Part shown: piece by piece, positions 9,522-21,051 of the stretch
Position numbering within the stretch: position 1 is the first letter of the stretch
Layout of the letters: each line of letters opens with the position of its first letter
Origin: Nelumbo lutea
Taxonomy: Eukaryota; Streptophyta; Magnoliopsida; Proteales; Nelumbonaceae
NCBI GenBank assembly: GCA_022828595.1
Contig: JAKGHH010000005.1
Span: 29,772,193-29,836,192, forward strand
Length of the DNA stretch: 64,000 nt
Direction: 5' to 3'
The notes under the pieces: generated by a model
Database searches by the model: none
Told to the model about the DNA's origin: nothing
Seen by the model: only the letters and a program-made list of their open reading frames with translations
Position numbers and translations under genes: made by a program

Positions 9522-11670
9522 TGATGAAGCGTATTTTGGAAACACCTCGTTTACTGATGACTCGGATGCTGACTAATGGTGCACAATCTGACTGCTCTCT
9601 AGTCATTTGGCTATTTCATGATGGCTGGTGACTCTAAAGCTGAGTTGTATAGATGAAGGCTCAGATGCCGAGCTGACTTGGTAGAGCTAGGGGGTCGATC
9701 AGGTACTGAGCTAGATTAATTGCCAAGATGTGTAGCCTTTTTAGAGAGACCTACAAGGAATCAATGTCAAAGGACCCGGGGTGGCTAACCCGGTGAGGTC
9801 GCTCTAATGCTTAAGTTAGAACTCTTGTAGTGATTGGGAGCTAGAAATTAGAAAGTGTAAGAGTTAGAATGTACTTAATCATCCGTACCTTCCCCCTTAT
9901 GTCACTAGAGTTGGTGCCTTTATATAGGCATTGTTTGGCGTGGGCTTCACATACCGCATCCGATATTTCCGGGAGGTCATGCCTAACTGGTCCAAAATCC
10001 TTAGAGGTAACCGCCACTCACGTTTTCCATCCTCCGGAACACTTGGTATGTGGGCCAACTTCCAAGAAACTTGAGAGCATCGGGATATGCATACCGAATT
10101 TGTCGGTGAGCACATCTTGCAGGTTGCCTAATGGTCCTCAGCCAGGCCGTCAAGTCCTCGAGGGAGGTCCCTCCTCGTATCGAGGTCACTTCGACATGTG
10201 ACGAGGTGCTACAGGTTGACCTAGGACAAGGTGCTCCTAGTCGATCTAAGTTGTGGTCGAAATTGCCAGGTTGGAGCGAAGACAAACCGTAATCTGGGAC
10301 TCCAAATCGTTGCTTAGGTGGTGCCTATGTGTCATCCAACTGTTCCAAGATGCCATGTGTCACGATGTGACTGAAGGGCCAAATCCGCCCTCATCAATTG
10401 CCCACACTCCTAAGCTGAGGGAAGCTCGGCGAAGGGAGTAGATTGTTCCCTTTGGCCCGGAATGACTGTTTGGTGAGCTCGTAGTCGTAAGCGTCGGGCC
10501 AATTTGCTTCTCAGGTCAGAAGAGTTCAAGTGTTTGCAACCTTACACAAGACCTCGCCGTCTTGATTTTCGGGGCACAAGAGCGGACTCATCTACTCATG
10601 GAGAGGTGAAGCAGGTACCCTGAGGACATCTACATTATTAGGGATGCAACCATCATGGGGTTCTGCAATCCAACCTATTACCTCAAGAGTGAAAATCCTC
10701 ATGCCGTCCTCAAGAAGGCGTTCTAACCGTGTGTCTGCTTTATCAGGTCGCTCTACCTAGGTAGACTTCAACACAGTGTCACTTGAATTGGTTCTCAAAA
10801 GAGTAGCCAACGAGTTCGACGCGGAGCCTGAAACCGAAGTGAGAGATCGGCCAAGTTTGGATCCGTCATGGTGTTGAGAGCGAACTAGTCTTTCCTTTGT
10901 TCTCTTTCTCATGCTGAATACGAACTGCTTTTTATTTTACCCATGTAAAAGAGGTGGCTGGGTCTAATATGGTGTCACAGTCATTTATCAACTCGGCACC
11001 TTAGCCCTTAGGCTCTGGGAGTGACTTGTGGTCCACTCTCCTTATCCTTGATCTTGCCCATGCCGAAGAGGTGACTAGGTCTCATGTGGTGTCGAGGTCT
11101 TTTATCAGCTCGACACCTAAGCCCTTAGGATCTGGGAGCGACTCACAGTCCACTCTCCTTATCCTTGATCTTGCCCATGCCGAAGAGGCGGCTGGGTCTC
11201 ATGTGGTGCCAAGGTCTTTTATCAGCTCGGCACCTTAGCCCTTAGGCTCTAGGAGTGACTCATAGTCCACTCTCCATAACATTATTTAGCCGACGCGTGG
11301 CCTGACCTTTCCACCTAAGCGGGTGTTCATGCTGTAGTAACTTCTCATATAGCTACTTCTATATCATTACTTGAGATTGGCTTCCTCGGGAAAGTGCTTG
11401 CAAGACCCTGGCGTACTGCTCCTGGAACCGCTGACCGTCTGCTCCTATTGGAATCATGGGAGATTCACCTTGAGGGGTCAGCTCTACTATTTGCAGGTTG
11501 CCTACTCTCATGGGAACCACAAGGGGTTTGACCTATGAGGTCAGTTCTACTTTCAACTCGCTTCCAACTCCGAGGGGGAACATAAAAGCTCGATCTATAG
11601 TGAGGCTTCGCAATTCGAGCTGTTGGTAGTTCAGGTCAGATCGCTGAGGCTCAACCGGGCTGGTTATTCA
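9522..11670 (-). repeat. 3' LTR of the minus-strand element
   Basis: It runs from TGATGAAGCGTATTTTGG on the left to GGTTATTCA on the right. On the minus strand TATATAAAGGC (9916-9926) is the likely promoter TATA box, followed by the CTTAAGCATTAGAGCGACC word typical of R/U5. It contains a 117-bp tandem array at 10925-11285 and about 78-bp imperfect repeats at 11450-11600. It holds the empty site CTTCTCAG (10507-10514) for the insertion found in the other LTR. Confidence 0.78.
10925..11285 (-). repeat. 117-bp tandem repeat inside the 3' LTR
   Basis: CTTATCCTTGATCTTGCCCA recurs at 11041 and 11158, giving a 117-bp period over about three units. The same array occurs in the other LTR (14515 and 14632, same period), so it predates the element's insertion. 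Confidence 0.85.
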
Positions 11671-12359
11671 TTTCTATTCTATTGTAGATTTTGTCATTAC
11701 TTTCGACGTCAGATGATAAGTTGATGCCACATTTGCACTGCATCATCCCTCAGAGACGCTGGTTGTCAACTCCTATGAAAAGCCACAGGGGCTCGACCTG
11801 TGGGGCAGCTCGACTAGCTATAGGTCGCCAACTCACACGGGAGCCTTGAAAGGCTTGACCAGCTAGGGCGTCCACACAATCCGTAAGCCACTAACTCCTA
11901 CGGGATCCACGAAGGGTTCAACCTGTAGGGGAGACCTCGAGAAGAAGGCTAACGGGGCTCATCCAGGATGAAGCGAGGTTGGTAAAGCATTTTAGTCAGT
12001 TGGCCATCAACTCCCGTGGGAACCATGATTGGCTCCACCTGTGGGGAAGCTCTACTCCGAGGTGCTTGTCACCAGACTACTGGTTGTTAAGGTTATTCTA
12101 CTGCTGATTGCTCGAATGCACCGAGCTTCTTGATTGTCATGGGGGAGGGTTCTCATGTTCTTGCCCCCCTAGTAAGTGATTCTTTGTTTTTGATGTTTGT
12201 GCTGCTTAAATGCCATTAAGTTAGTAAAAAATGGAAATTAGAGAGTGAGAACTTAAAATTTTTAAAAGGTGAGATCTTAGCTTTCTAGAAGAAGAGGACT
12301 TAGCCTTTTAGAAGGTGAGAACTTAACTTCTTGTACCGTTTCCCATAGACAGCGCCAAT
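11671..12359 (-). mobile_element. Internal domain of the LTR element (non-coding)
   Basis: This 689-bp segment lies between the LTRs with no gag, protease or pol signature. It contains three to four imperfect repeats of about 75-80 bp around 'ccaactcctacggga...ggctcgacctgtgggg', which also occur within the LTRs at 11450-11600. The primer-binding-like sequence is at its right end (12341-12359). Confidence 0.7.
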
Positions 12360-15143
12360 TGATGAAGTGTATTTTGGTAGCACCTTGGTTATTGATGACT
12401 TGGATGCTGGCTGACGGTGTGCAATCTGAGTGCTATCTGGTCATTTGGCTACTTCTTGATGGTTGATGACTCTGAAGCTGAGTTGTAGGATTTCTACTAG
12501 ATGAAGGCTCGGATGTCGAGCTAACTTGGTAGAGCTAGGGGGTCAATTGGGTACCGAGCTAGATTGATTGTCGAGATGTGTAGCCTTTTCAGAGAGACCT
12601 GCAAGGAATCAACATTAGAGGACCCGGGGTGGCTCACCCGATGAGGTCACTCCGATGCTTAAGTTAGTACTCTTGTAGTGGTTGCGAGATAGAAATTAGA
12701 AAGTGTGAGACCTAGAATGTACTTAATTGCCCATACCTTCCCCCCTGTGTCACTAGAGTTGGTGTCTTTATATAGGCATTATTTGGCGTGGGCTTCACGC
12801 ACCGCATTCGATATTTCTGATAGGCCATGCCTAACTAGTCTGAAGTCCTTGGAGGTAACTGCCATGCATGTTGACCATCCTCCGGAACACTCGGTACGTG
12901 GGCCAACTTCTGAGAAACTTGGGAGCATCGGGATATGCATACCGAATTTTTCGATGAGCACAACTCATAGGTCGCCTCTTGGACCTCAGTCAAGCCAACA
13001 AGCCCTCGAAGGAGGTCGCTCCTCGTGTCTAGGTTACTTCCACCAGTGACGAGGTGCTACAAGTCAGCCCTGGATGAGGTGCTCCTAGCCGACGTAAGTT
13101 TTGGTCGAAGTTGCCAGGTCAGAGTGAAGATGAACCGCAATCTGGGACTCCAAATCATCGCTTAGGTAGTGTCTATGTGTCATCTAGCTGTTCCACCCTC
13201 ATCAATTGCCCCCCACTCCCGAGCTGAGGGCAGCTCGGCGAAGGGAGTAGATTTTTCCTTTTGGCCCGAAATGACTGTTTGATGAGCTCGTAGCCATAAG
13301 CGTCGGTTCAACTTGCTTCTTAGTAGGGCTGTTCAGATGATGTTCTAAACTGATCAAACTGGACCGACTTGACCCGAGATGGTTGGTTTCATAAAATGGT
13401 TCGGTCGGTCTCAATTTAAAAAATGGCAAAACCCGATGTCCCAGTTCGGTTGCGGTTATGCTTTTTGTAAGCCAATGTGAAACCGACCCGAGCATACTAC
13501 ACATATTTGTCTTTTGTAATTCATATATCTTATATATTTTTCATCTCTTTTACTTTTAATTGATAGCTACTACTTTCTAATCATCTCCATCTATGATCTA
13601 ACTAACAAAAGCTAAATATAAGGATTGACACAAAAATAGTAAAAAGTTGAGTCTATTCATCGGAGTGAAAGCCAAAGAGACAGCTATAGGTACAGGTATA
13701 GGGACCGACTAACACTCAACTAGCCAACTACAACTTGTCAGAAATGTAGGGAGCATATAGGTACATTTTTTGGCTACAAAAGTTAATTTCGGCTACAAGC
13801 ATTAATTTTGGTTCAGTTTAACTAAAATCGATTAAACCGATGTTAAATAAAATGAAATTTAAAATCAGTTTTCTCTCTTTATCAGTCAGTTTCGGTTTTC
13901 CTCTATTTTAACTCAACTTTTTTGGTTCGGTTGACAAAATCAAGTGCAACTGAACCGAACCGACCCATGAACAACCGTACTTCTCAGGTTGGAAGAGTTC
14001 ACATGTTTGCAGCCTTACACATGACCTTGCTGTCTTGATTTTCGGGGCACGAGAGCGGACTCATCCGCTTGAGGAGAGGTGAAGCAGGTACCCCAAGGAC
14101 ATCTATCTTATTAGGGATGCAACCATTAAGGGGTTCTGCAATCTGACCTATTACCTCAAGAGCGAAAATCCTCATGTCGTCCTCAAGAATGGGTTCTAAC
14201 TGCTTGTCTGCTTTATTAGGTAGCTTCACCTAGCTAGACTTTGATGCAGTGTCACTTGAATTGGTTCTCAAAAGAGTAGCCAATGAGTTCGATGCAGAGC
14301 CTAAAACTGAAGTGAAGAGATCGACCAAGTTTGGATCCGTCATGGTGCTGCGAACGAACTAGTCTTTCCTTTATTCTCGTTCTCGTGCTGAATGCAAATT
14401 GCTTTTTATTTCACCCATGCAAAAGAGGTGACTGGGTCTTATGTGGTGTCGATGTCTTTTATCAACTCGGCACCTTAGCCCTTAGGCTCTGGGAGTGACT
14501 TGTGGTCTACTCTCCTTATCCTTGATCTTGCCTATGCCAAAGATGCGATTGGGTCTCATGTGGTGCCGAGGTCTTTTATCAGCTCGGCGCCTTAGCCCTT
14601 AGACTCTGAGAGCGACTTGCGGTCCACTCTCCTTATCCTTGATCTTCCTCATGCCGAAGAAGCAACTGTGTCTCATATGATGCTGAGGTTTTTTATCAGC
14701 TTGGCACCTTAGCCCTTAGGATCTGTGAGTGACTCATAGTCCACTCTCCATAAATTATTTAGCCGATGTGCAGCCTAACCTTTCCGCCTAAGCGGGTGTT
14801 CATTCTGTAGTAACTTCTTATATAGCTACTTCTATATCATTACTTGAGATCGGCTTCCTCGGAAAAGTGCTTGCAAGATCTTGGCGTACTGCTCTTGGAA
14901 CCGCTAACCATCTGCTTCTATTGGAGTCATGGGAGGCTCACCCTAAGGGGTCAGCTCTATTGTCTGTAGGTCACCTACTCTCACGGGAACCACAAGGGGC
15001 TTGACTTATGAGGCCAGTTCCACTTTCAGCTCGCTTCCAACTCCGAGGGAGGCCATAAAAGCTCGATCTGTAGTGAGGCTTCGCAGTTCAGGCTGGAGGT
15101 AGTCCAGGTCAGATTGCTGAGGATCGCCTGGGCTAGTTATTCA
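12360..15143 (-). repeat. 5' LTR of the minus-strand element, carrying a nested insertion
   Basis: It runs from TGATGAAGTGTATTTTGG to CTAGTTATTCA. Minus-strand TATATAAAGAC lies at 12764-12774. After subtracting the 656-bp insertion and its 8-bp duplication it is about 2.12 kb, the same length as the other LTR. The 117-bp array is at about 14400-14755. The two LTRs differ at many positions, indicating an old insertion. Confidence 0.78.
13324..13979. mobile_element. hAT-like MITE nested in the LTR
   Basis: The termini are TAGGGCTGTTCA and, inverted, TACGGTTGTTCA (10 of 12 matching). The target duplications are CTTCTTAG (13316-13323) and CTTCTCAG (13980-13987). The paired LTR has a single CTTCTCAG at 10507-10514 with continuous flanks, proving an insertion. 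The element is 656 bp, non-coding, and carries ggttcggt/aaccgaac words near its ends. Confidence 0.92.
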
Positions 15144-16345
15144 TTTCTGCGATTTCCCTACCACCCAACCTCTATTTCTTCTCCTACTTGCAACTGCCAT
15201 GTCTCTCTCTTCTCCTTCTCGCAACCGCCCTCTCTCTCTCTCTCTTTATCTCTCTCTTCTCCTTCTTACAATACATCTTCTCCTTCCCTCTTCTTTTTAG
15301 TTGCACGAGTTGTTTCCCTATTTTGCTGCTCTCCCTAGAAAGTTTCACCAACATGTGCTCTTGAGTGAAGACAACCAAAACTTTGGGAAGTAGCTCACAA
15401 GACAACAAAGTTGCTAGCTGGTACCATGGATAGGGGTATGTCTCACATGAAAATCACTGTAAGGTTCTCATGCTAATGGATTTTGGCAAACTTTAACTAA
15501 GTCCCACAAAATCAAATCTGGTCAGAATTTGTAAAATCAATTTCTCTCAGTCCAACCATTTGATTGAGTTGAAATTAGTATTGTTGGAAAATGGGGTCAT
15601 TGTAACTTTGGAGGAGAAGCTCTGAGGCGTGTCTGAAGACACTGTCTTTAGAACGTTATTTTCCCCCACTCAGTTTCACTGAGTTTGATGTTGGGTTACA
15701 AGCAAATCCGTTCCCAGGATACAACAGAGTCTTGGGCGAGAATCTGCAACCAGCCAAGTTGAAGAATCTCCAAAGAAACCTTTTGTGAGACTGTAGCAGA
15801 CCAGACTAAGACAGAGAGAGAGAGAGAGAGAGTGGATTTCGAAAATGTGTGTTTTTGATGTCTGATTCATGCTCCTTAAATAGTTTATGAAGAGGTATGA
15901 AGAGAAGGTAGGTGCTGGTTTAGAGAAGGCACCTTGAACAGTCACAATTTCAAACATTGTGATTGTTTAAAAAGTATTTAACAGTTAATGACTGTTAACT
16001 TTGAATTGTGCCTCTTGATCATACCCGATCAAATCGTGACCGTTGATCTCATCAACAGTCAGCATCGCACCAAAACCAAAGCCGCCCATTGCACCTCATG
16101 CAATGAAGCACTTTAGAGGCGCACTTTCTCATGTAATTGGCCAATCAAAACCATTGGGTTTAATCTCTTATAAGATTAAAATCCAATATGTATATTTTGA
16201 AGTTTAAGAAGTATAGAGGATACCCTCCAAATCAGGAGAGGTCACTTGTCATTGCTTTAAAAGGAACTAGAGGTATATTCCTGGAAACACGCCTCCAGGT
16301 GAGGCACTAAGAAAACACCAAGGAGTTGAAATCAGGCCCCCACAA
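15144..16345. other. Non-coding stretch with CT-rich and GA simple sequence
   Basis: 15144-15310 is pyrimidine-rich with (TC)n at 15230-15258. A (GA)n tract lies at 15810-15831. 15320-16345 shows no supported gene and no recognised element, although its style (short direct words, moderate GC) suggests old LTR or untranslated sequence. Confidence 0.35.
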
Positions 16346-16346
16346 G

Positions 16347-16480
16347 ATAGTTTCCCACAACGTCCCACAGCACATCCTCGTCATGTATTGGGAACATCTC
16401 CCATTGATAGTACCAGAAATGATGAGGCATCATCAAGAGATGTCCCCAATACACAACGGGGATGTGTTGTGGGAAACTAT
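16347..16480. mobile_element. Foldback MITE, copy 2
   Basis: ATAGTTTCCCACAACG at the left pairs with CGTTGTGGGAAACTAT-like sequence at the right (16465-16480). The arms continue through TTGGGAACATCTC and GAGATGTCCCCAA to a loop near 16415-16425. The core matches the hairpins at 2312 and 47014. Directly to the right a ggccacagac word is duplicated at 16496-16545. Confidence 0.7.
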
Positions 16481-18413
16481 GTTGTTGGCCAGTTGGCCAC
16501 AGACCTTACTTTGTCCATTGATGGCTAATTGGCCACAGACTACCATAGGCATGACATTTTTCTTACTTCAAATTGCCTCTACTATGTTTGTTGGCCACCA
16601 GATTCATAAATTGATCGAATCCATGGAGGATTTCTAACCACAATTCAATTTGCATTCAACTCAACAAAAAGCCTCTTGTCCTTGTAAGCATCCACGGGCT
16701 GATCTGATCTTATCATTTTTCCCCAGGTAATCCTAGGACCAAAGATCCAATATTGAGGCTCCATCTCCCACCAATTGATTCAGATACATATCTTATATTC
16801 TCACTCAAAGATTTAATGTTGGGGCTTGATCTCTTATTCCAGTTCATTCTACCTTATGTCCTGTAAATATTTGCGAATGCCATTTCTAATTAGGCATCAA
16901 GATGGATAACTATTTGTATTTCATAAAACATATTATTTATGATCTTAATTCATTTTGAACATACTATCAACTTGGACATTTTTTTCCCTAAATAGATTTT
17001 ATTTATTGTTATTTGTTGATAGTATATATTATCATTGTTACCTACAAGATATGGTATATATATATTAAAAAGTACGAATAGCCTCAAGAATATTTCTGGA
17101 ATTTTTTGAGGATAAAATTTACCCCTCTATATTTAAATATTGATAGAAAAATTAGGATAAATAGGGTAATTGGTTATTGATATTAAATGAGTTGAAAAGA
17201 GGTAATTTTAAGATATTCAATGCATTCATATTTCTCACATTGAATCCAATATTTAAGGTATTAATTTTCACCATCATTGAACCATATATCTAAGGTTTTT
17301 TTGTTTCTTCTCATCATTAAATTCTATAATTAAATCCATACATAAAATTTGTTTACCAATTCCTTTAAATCAAATCTCTATAAGACTACTGGAATGGTTG
17401 ATTGAATTGATATTAGTTTTGAATTGCATTTGAATAATATATAAAAGAAAAGGAGAAAATGATGTAGATCGAGGTTAAGTAAGCTAGGTAGAATGCCCAG
17501 AAAATCCTAAACTTCAAATTTTAGTTAAAATGTCTTTCTAATAATTCTCAATAAATATAAACTTTTGCTATAAACTAGATTAACCATGGCTAGGCTTCAG
17601 TCAATAGCTGGTCTCCTAATAATACACGACCAAAAAGCGGATTGGATCGAGGTGCAAGGAGGCTTATACGCGGTATGGTTTGAATGGAAGATGTAAAGAT
17701 TTAGACTCAAAAGGCAAAGCCTAATGAGATACTTCCTAACAGCCAAGCTATTAGCAATGCTTCAACGCTTTAAAACCAATAAAAAAATGAAGGAGAAAAG
17801 TGCTTCTACATCTGAAATTGTTTTTTACTCATGGTGGAACAGAGTGATCAATCATGATCAGTTTTATAACTTAGATTGTTCATCTCCCATCCATGAGTTT
17901 GTATCTCAACTAATGAAGTCCCAAATATACTCTTTTTGTATAAATTCATTAAAATTATAAAGATCACAATTTTATATTTTTGTTTAGGCTAATTGAAATA
18001 ATGGAGTGATAGCCCCCAGCTAGGTCCCATGTAGCAAAGGGGTAGATACTATTGGCTTGAAAGATCTGGCCCCAAATATCAATAGTGAATCCTCTACTGG
18101 CTAAATGACAAGTAGTTTTCTACCATACGAAATATGAATCCTTTCTACATATAACATGGCTCATTAATGGTAATAAGGTTCTATTGTACACAAAAAACTC
18201 ATCATTCATCACTTTGGTTGGATACAGAGCGGATTTCCCTTGTTGCTTTTTTTTTTTGGGTGGAAAAATAAGATCAGTTTGCACTAGGAGTGAGAAAATG
18301 TGTAGGTTCTATCTAGAATCAAATGGAGCCAACCTCAAATCGGCCTTGAACCAATCCCTACCCAATCAACTACAGGGTAGGGCCTGGTTTTAAATTGTTG
18401 GAACATACCCCCA
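16481..18413. other. AT-rich sequence, no gene seen
   Basis: Apart from a short duplicated ggccacagac word at 16496-16545, the stretch has no supported gene, RNA or TE boundary. A 78-codon plus-strand ORF at 17724 has no recognisable domain and is probably chance. Confidence 0.35.
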
Positions 18414-18950
18414 CACTACAAGAAAATTGGTCTAAGGCAGTGGTTGCTTGACTGCCGGCTTAGGCCTTAAGACCGCTGGCTTTGATCTAAGGCAGCGGTT
18501 TTCAGTCTGCCCCCTAAACCTCTACCAGCTTAGGTGAAGACCGCCAGCTTAGATAGAAAAGACCACCACCCTTGAATGCGGGTCCGAAACGGTTCAATTA
18601 ACTCTAAAGTGGCGGTATGTCAAAACAGCCGGCTTAGCATTAATAAAGGTGACGATCTAGACCGCCGTCTTAGGTCAATCAAAATTTTACATGGCTTTTT
18701 AGGTGGCGGTCTGAACCGCTGGCTTAGGTTCTATTTGACCGCCACCTTAGGCCAATGAAAACTCTAGTTACTTTTTAGGTGGCGGTCTGAACCGCTGGCT
18801 TAGGTTCTATTTGACCGCCACCTTAGGCCAATGAAAACTCTAGTTACTTTTTAGGTGGCGGTCTGAACCACCGACTTAGGTCCTATCTGACCACCACCTT
18901 ACTACTTGTTTCTGGCTAAGCCGGCGGTTTCATGACCGCCGGCTTTGATA
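18414..18950 (+). mobile_element. CACTA (En/Spm-like) transposon terminus with subterminal repeats
   Basis: CACTACAAGAAAATTGG at 18414 is the classic plant CACTA terminal inverted repeat. It is followed by over 500 bp packed with GC-rich words in both orientations (ACCGCYGGCTTAGG and CCTAAGGTGGCGGTC types), which are the transposase-binding subterminal repeats of this superfamily. Part is a 76-bp tandem array with AGGTGGCGGT at 18701, 18777 and 18853. No opposite terminus (TTCTTGTAGTG) was found to the right within several kilobases, so the element is truncated or its other end has decayed. Confidence 0.85.
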
Positions 18951-20169
18951 TATATATATATATTTTTATACTAACTTAATTCTATGACAAATCTCAATTT
19001 AATACCTATTTAATACAAATTTCATCACAATTGATACTATGATATATAAAAAATAAATAAATAAAAATGCAATTAAAATAAAATCTATTAATTGAATTAT
19101 TTATTATTATACTATCCAAAACAAATTGTTTAAATACAATATCCAATTGATTTATAAAATTACAAAGAATTAAAAAAAATCCAATTTCCAAGATAATGTA
19201 ACATGTCTTCTAATGCAAATCCATTTAACATAATGGTTGAACCTTCAAATCATACCATATAAATTGTTAGGGAATGAGTTATGTTTATCCATAAAAAAAA
19301 ATTGGTTAATGCTCAAAATACAAGATCAAGTAAAATGAAGTGAAAATCTTTTAAAGAATATTGTTTTCTCACTTTGTGAGGGCTGACTTTGGCCAACTCG
19401 GATGTTTGACACTTGAGCTGCAAAAGAATGTCAAGTTAAATTATTTATAAGATCAAAACTTTGCAACTAATGACAGTTCAAAAAAATGCAACTAATAAAC
19501 AATATAAAAAATGAATTGCATGCATAGAATGGGAGCCCCACTTGGATGGTCATGTCCATCTGATGAGACTGCTGGTGCTCAGTCACTGCATGCTCCACAA
19601 TTTAGACAGATTGGCATATTGGGTTACTGGATCTTTATGATCTCAGGCTGTGTGAATGAAGTTAATGGGCTTTCTGATATCTCAGTCATTCCAAGTGCAG
19701 AGGTGAGATGTTGAATCATGCATTAAACTCCTTCATCCAAGAGATTCTTTGTCTTAAAGAGAACATTTGTTGAAAGAATTCAAACAACCTCATCATATAT
19801 AAACTCATTGACATGCGATCCCTTTAACCACTTCTACTGAATTAAAAGTAGAATAAAATAATGAGAGTAATAACTTTAATTGTTGGATGTTTGTGGGGGG
19901 ACAAAATCAATTTCCAAATAGCTCAACAATCATTAAGGTGGATTGAGAGAGATGGGCCCCCAACATGAAAGGATCATAGGAGATTAGGAGATACCCATAA
20001 AATTAACAAAAAAAAAAATACAATTGGGCTTCTAAGTCCAAAAGATTTGGGCTAAATGAATAAAATTAACCACTCAAATTTGTATATAAAAATACAGGTT
20101 TGAAAAGAATTCGGAGCCCCATTAACTCAAGCTAAGGTGTTTATGGTGGTATTGTAGCTCTTGGTAATC
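18951..20169. other. AT-rich sequence, possible CACTA interior
   Basis: It starts with (TA)n at 18949-18962 and is AT-rich. A GC-richer island at 19510-19715 contains a 67-codon ORF starting MNCMHRMGAPLGW with no domain I recognise. It could be an exon-like remnant of the CACTA element, but nothing shows this directly. Confidence 0.3.
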
Positions 20170-20172
20170 TAA

Positions 20173-20393
20173 GGGGCCATTTGATAACAGCTGAATTTGT
20201 TGAACTGACAAATTTATTACTCTACCATCTAGTCATTAAAATAATTAAATAATAGAATTTTCAACCTCAACTTTTAAAATAATTAAATAATAGAATTTTC
20301 AACCTCAACTTCAGCCAGTAAGGAGCTCACAACCTCCTTGAAAACTTATTTGCTAAAAGACAAAATAATTTTCAGTTGATATCAAACGGCCCC
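20173..20393. mobile_element. PIF/Harbinger-like (Tourist) MITE
   Basis: The 221-bp element has terminal inverted repeats GGGGCCATTTGATA and (inverted) GGGGCCGTTTGATA, extending about 25 bp with few mismatches. TAA flanks it on both sides (20170-20172 and 20394-20396), the TWA target typical of the superfamily. Inside, a 38-bp segment (20237-20274) is exactly duplicated in tandem. Confidence 0.82.
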
Positions 20394-20549
20394 TAAATTA
20401 GTTGATATCAAACAGCTTGATCCGAGATCAGTCCATCAAGGTAAGAAATCCATGATAATTAAAACAAGAAAAAGAAATCAAGACAAGTGATGGATGAAAT
20501 GGAAGGATCTTGGATCAAACCTCATTCTAGACACCTTCTTTCCTTCAAC

Positions 20550-20551
<2 letters not shown>

Positions 20552-20586
<35 letters not shown>

Positions 20587-20610
20587 TCTTCTTCTTCTTC
20601 TTCTTCTTCT
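20552..20610. repeat. Compound (CT)n(CTT)n microsatellite
   Basis: About 16 CT units are followed by about nine CTT units without interruption. It is likely length-polymorphic. Confidence 0.98.
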
Positions 20611-20962
20611 ATCTCATGATTCAACAATCAAACTTAAAAGTCTAGAATCACTCAAGTTGCTACTCTAGGAGGATTGATGATGGGAGGAGTAATAATAATG
20701 TAGAAAATCACATGATAGACAGGTCATTTGATGCAAAAATTAATGAAAATCTGGTGGGTTTTGGGGGTGATTTTGAAATTTGCAAGAGTCATAGGCTCAC
20801 AGCCCTTACGCCACCCGGCAGTTTCTATACAGGTTCAGTTCACAACCTGAACTGTCATTTTACTTCCTATTTTACATCTTACAAACAGATAAGACAAAGT
20901 TAAATATGAAGCAAAATTAAACCAGAATTTTATACATTTGTTTGCACTTAGACCCAAATTGG

Positions 20963-21051
20963 GATAGAAGATAAGAAAGAAACAGAAAGCTAAGGAAATT
21001 TAAAGGAATTTTGTGAAATTCCTCAACTTTCTGTTTCTCTTAATCTCTATC
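20963..21051. mobile_element. Short foldback hairpin (MITE-like)
   Basis: GATAGAAGATAAGAAAGAAA...GAAAGCTAAGG pairs with the inverse arm AATTCCTCAACTTTC...CTCTATC. Arms are about 37 nt with a few mismatches around a short loop. Flanking CCCAAATTGG and CAAACCAAAC words may be outer ends. No target duplication was identified. Confidence 0.55.

Larger units (their letters stand above)
9522..15143 (-). mobile_element. Non-autonomous Ty3/gypsy-like LTR retrotransposon
   Basis: Two directly repeated copies of about 2.1 kb flank a 689-bp non-coding middle. On the minus strand the right LTR ends CTTCATCA and is followed by a TTGGCGCTGTCTATGGG primer-binding-like sequence (12341-12359), a word typical of the start of plant gypsy internal domains. 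The left LTR is preceded by a purine run, AATAGAATAGAAA. The LTRs start TGAATAACC and end in CA. There is no gag or pol, so it depended on another element. The left end abuts a LINE and no matching 5-bp target duplication was found on the right (ACTGG against TTTCT), which suggests rearrangement at one end. Confidence 0.78.

Noticed and set aside
9522..15143. Plain tandem segmental duplication of 2.8 kb
   Set aside because: The primer-binding-like sequence at one junction, the purine tract at the other and TG...CA ends fit LTRs around an internal domain better.
19511..19714. 67-codon ORF in a GC-richer island
   Set aside because: No recognisable motif, no splice sites that extend it, and it lies near a CACTA end. 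Kept only as a note.
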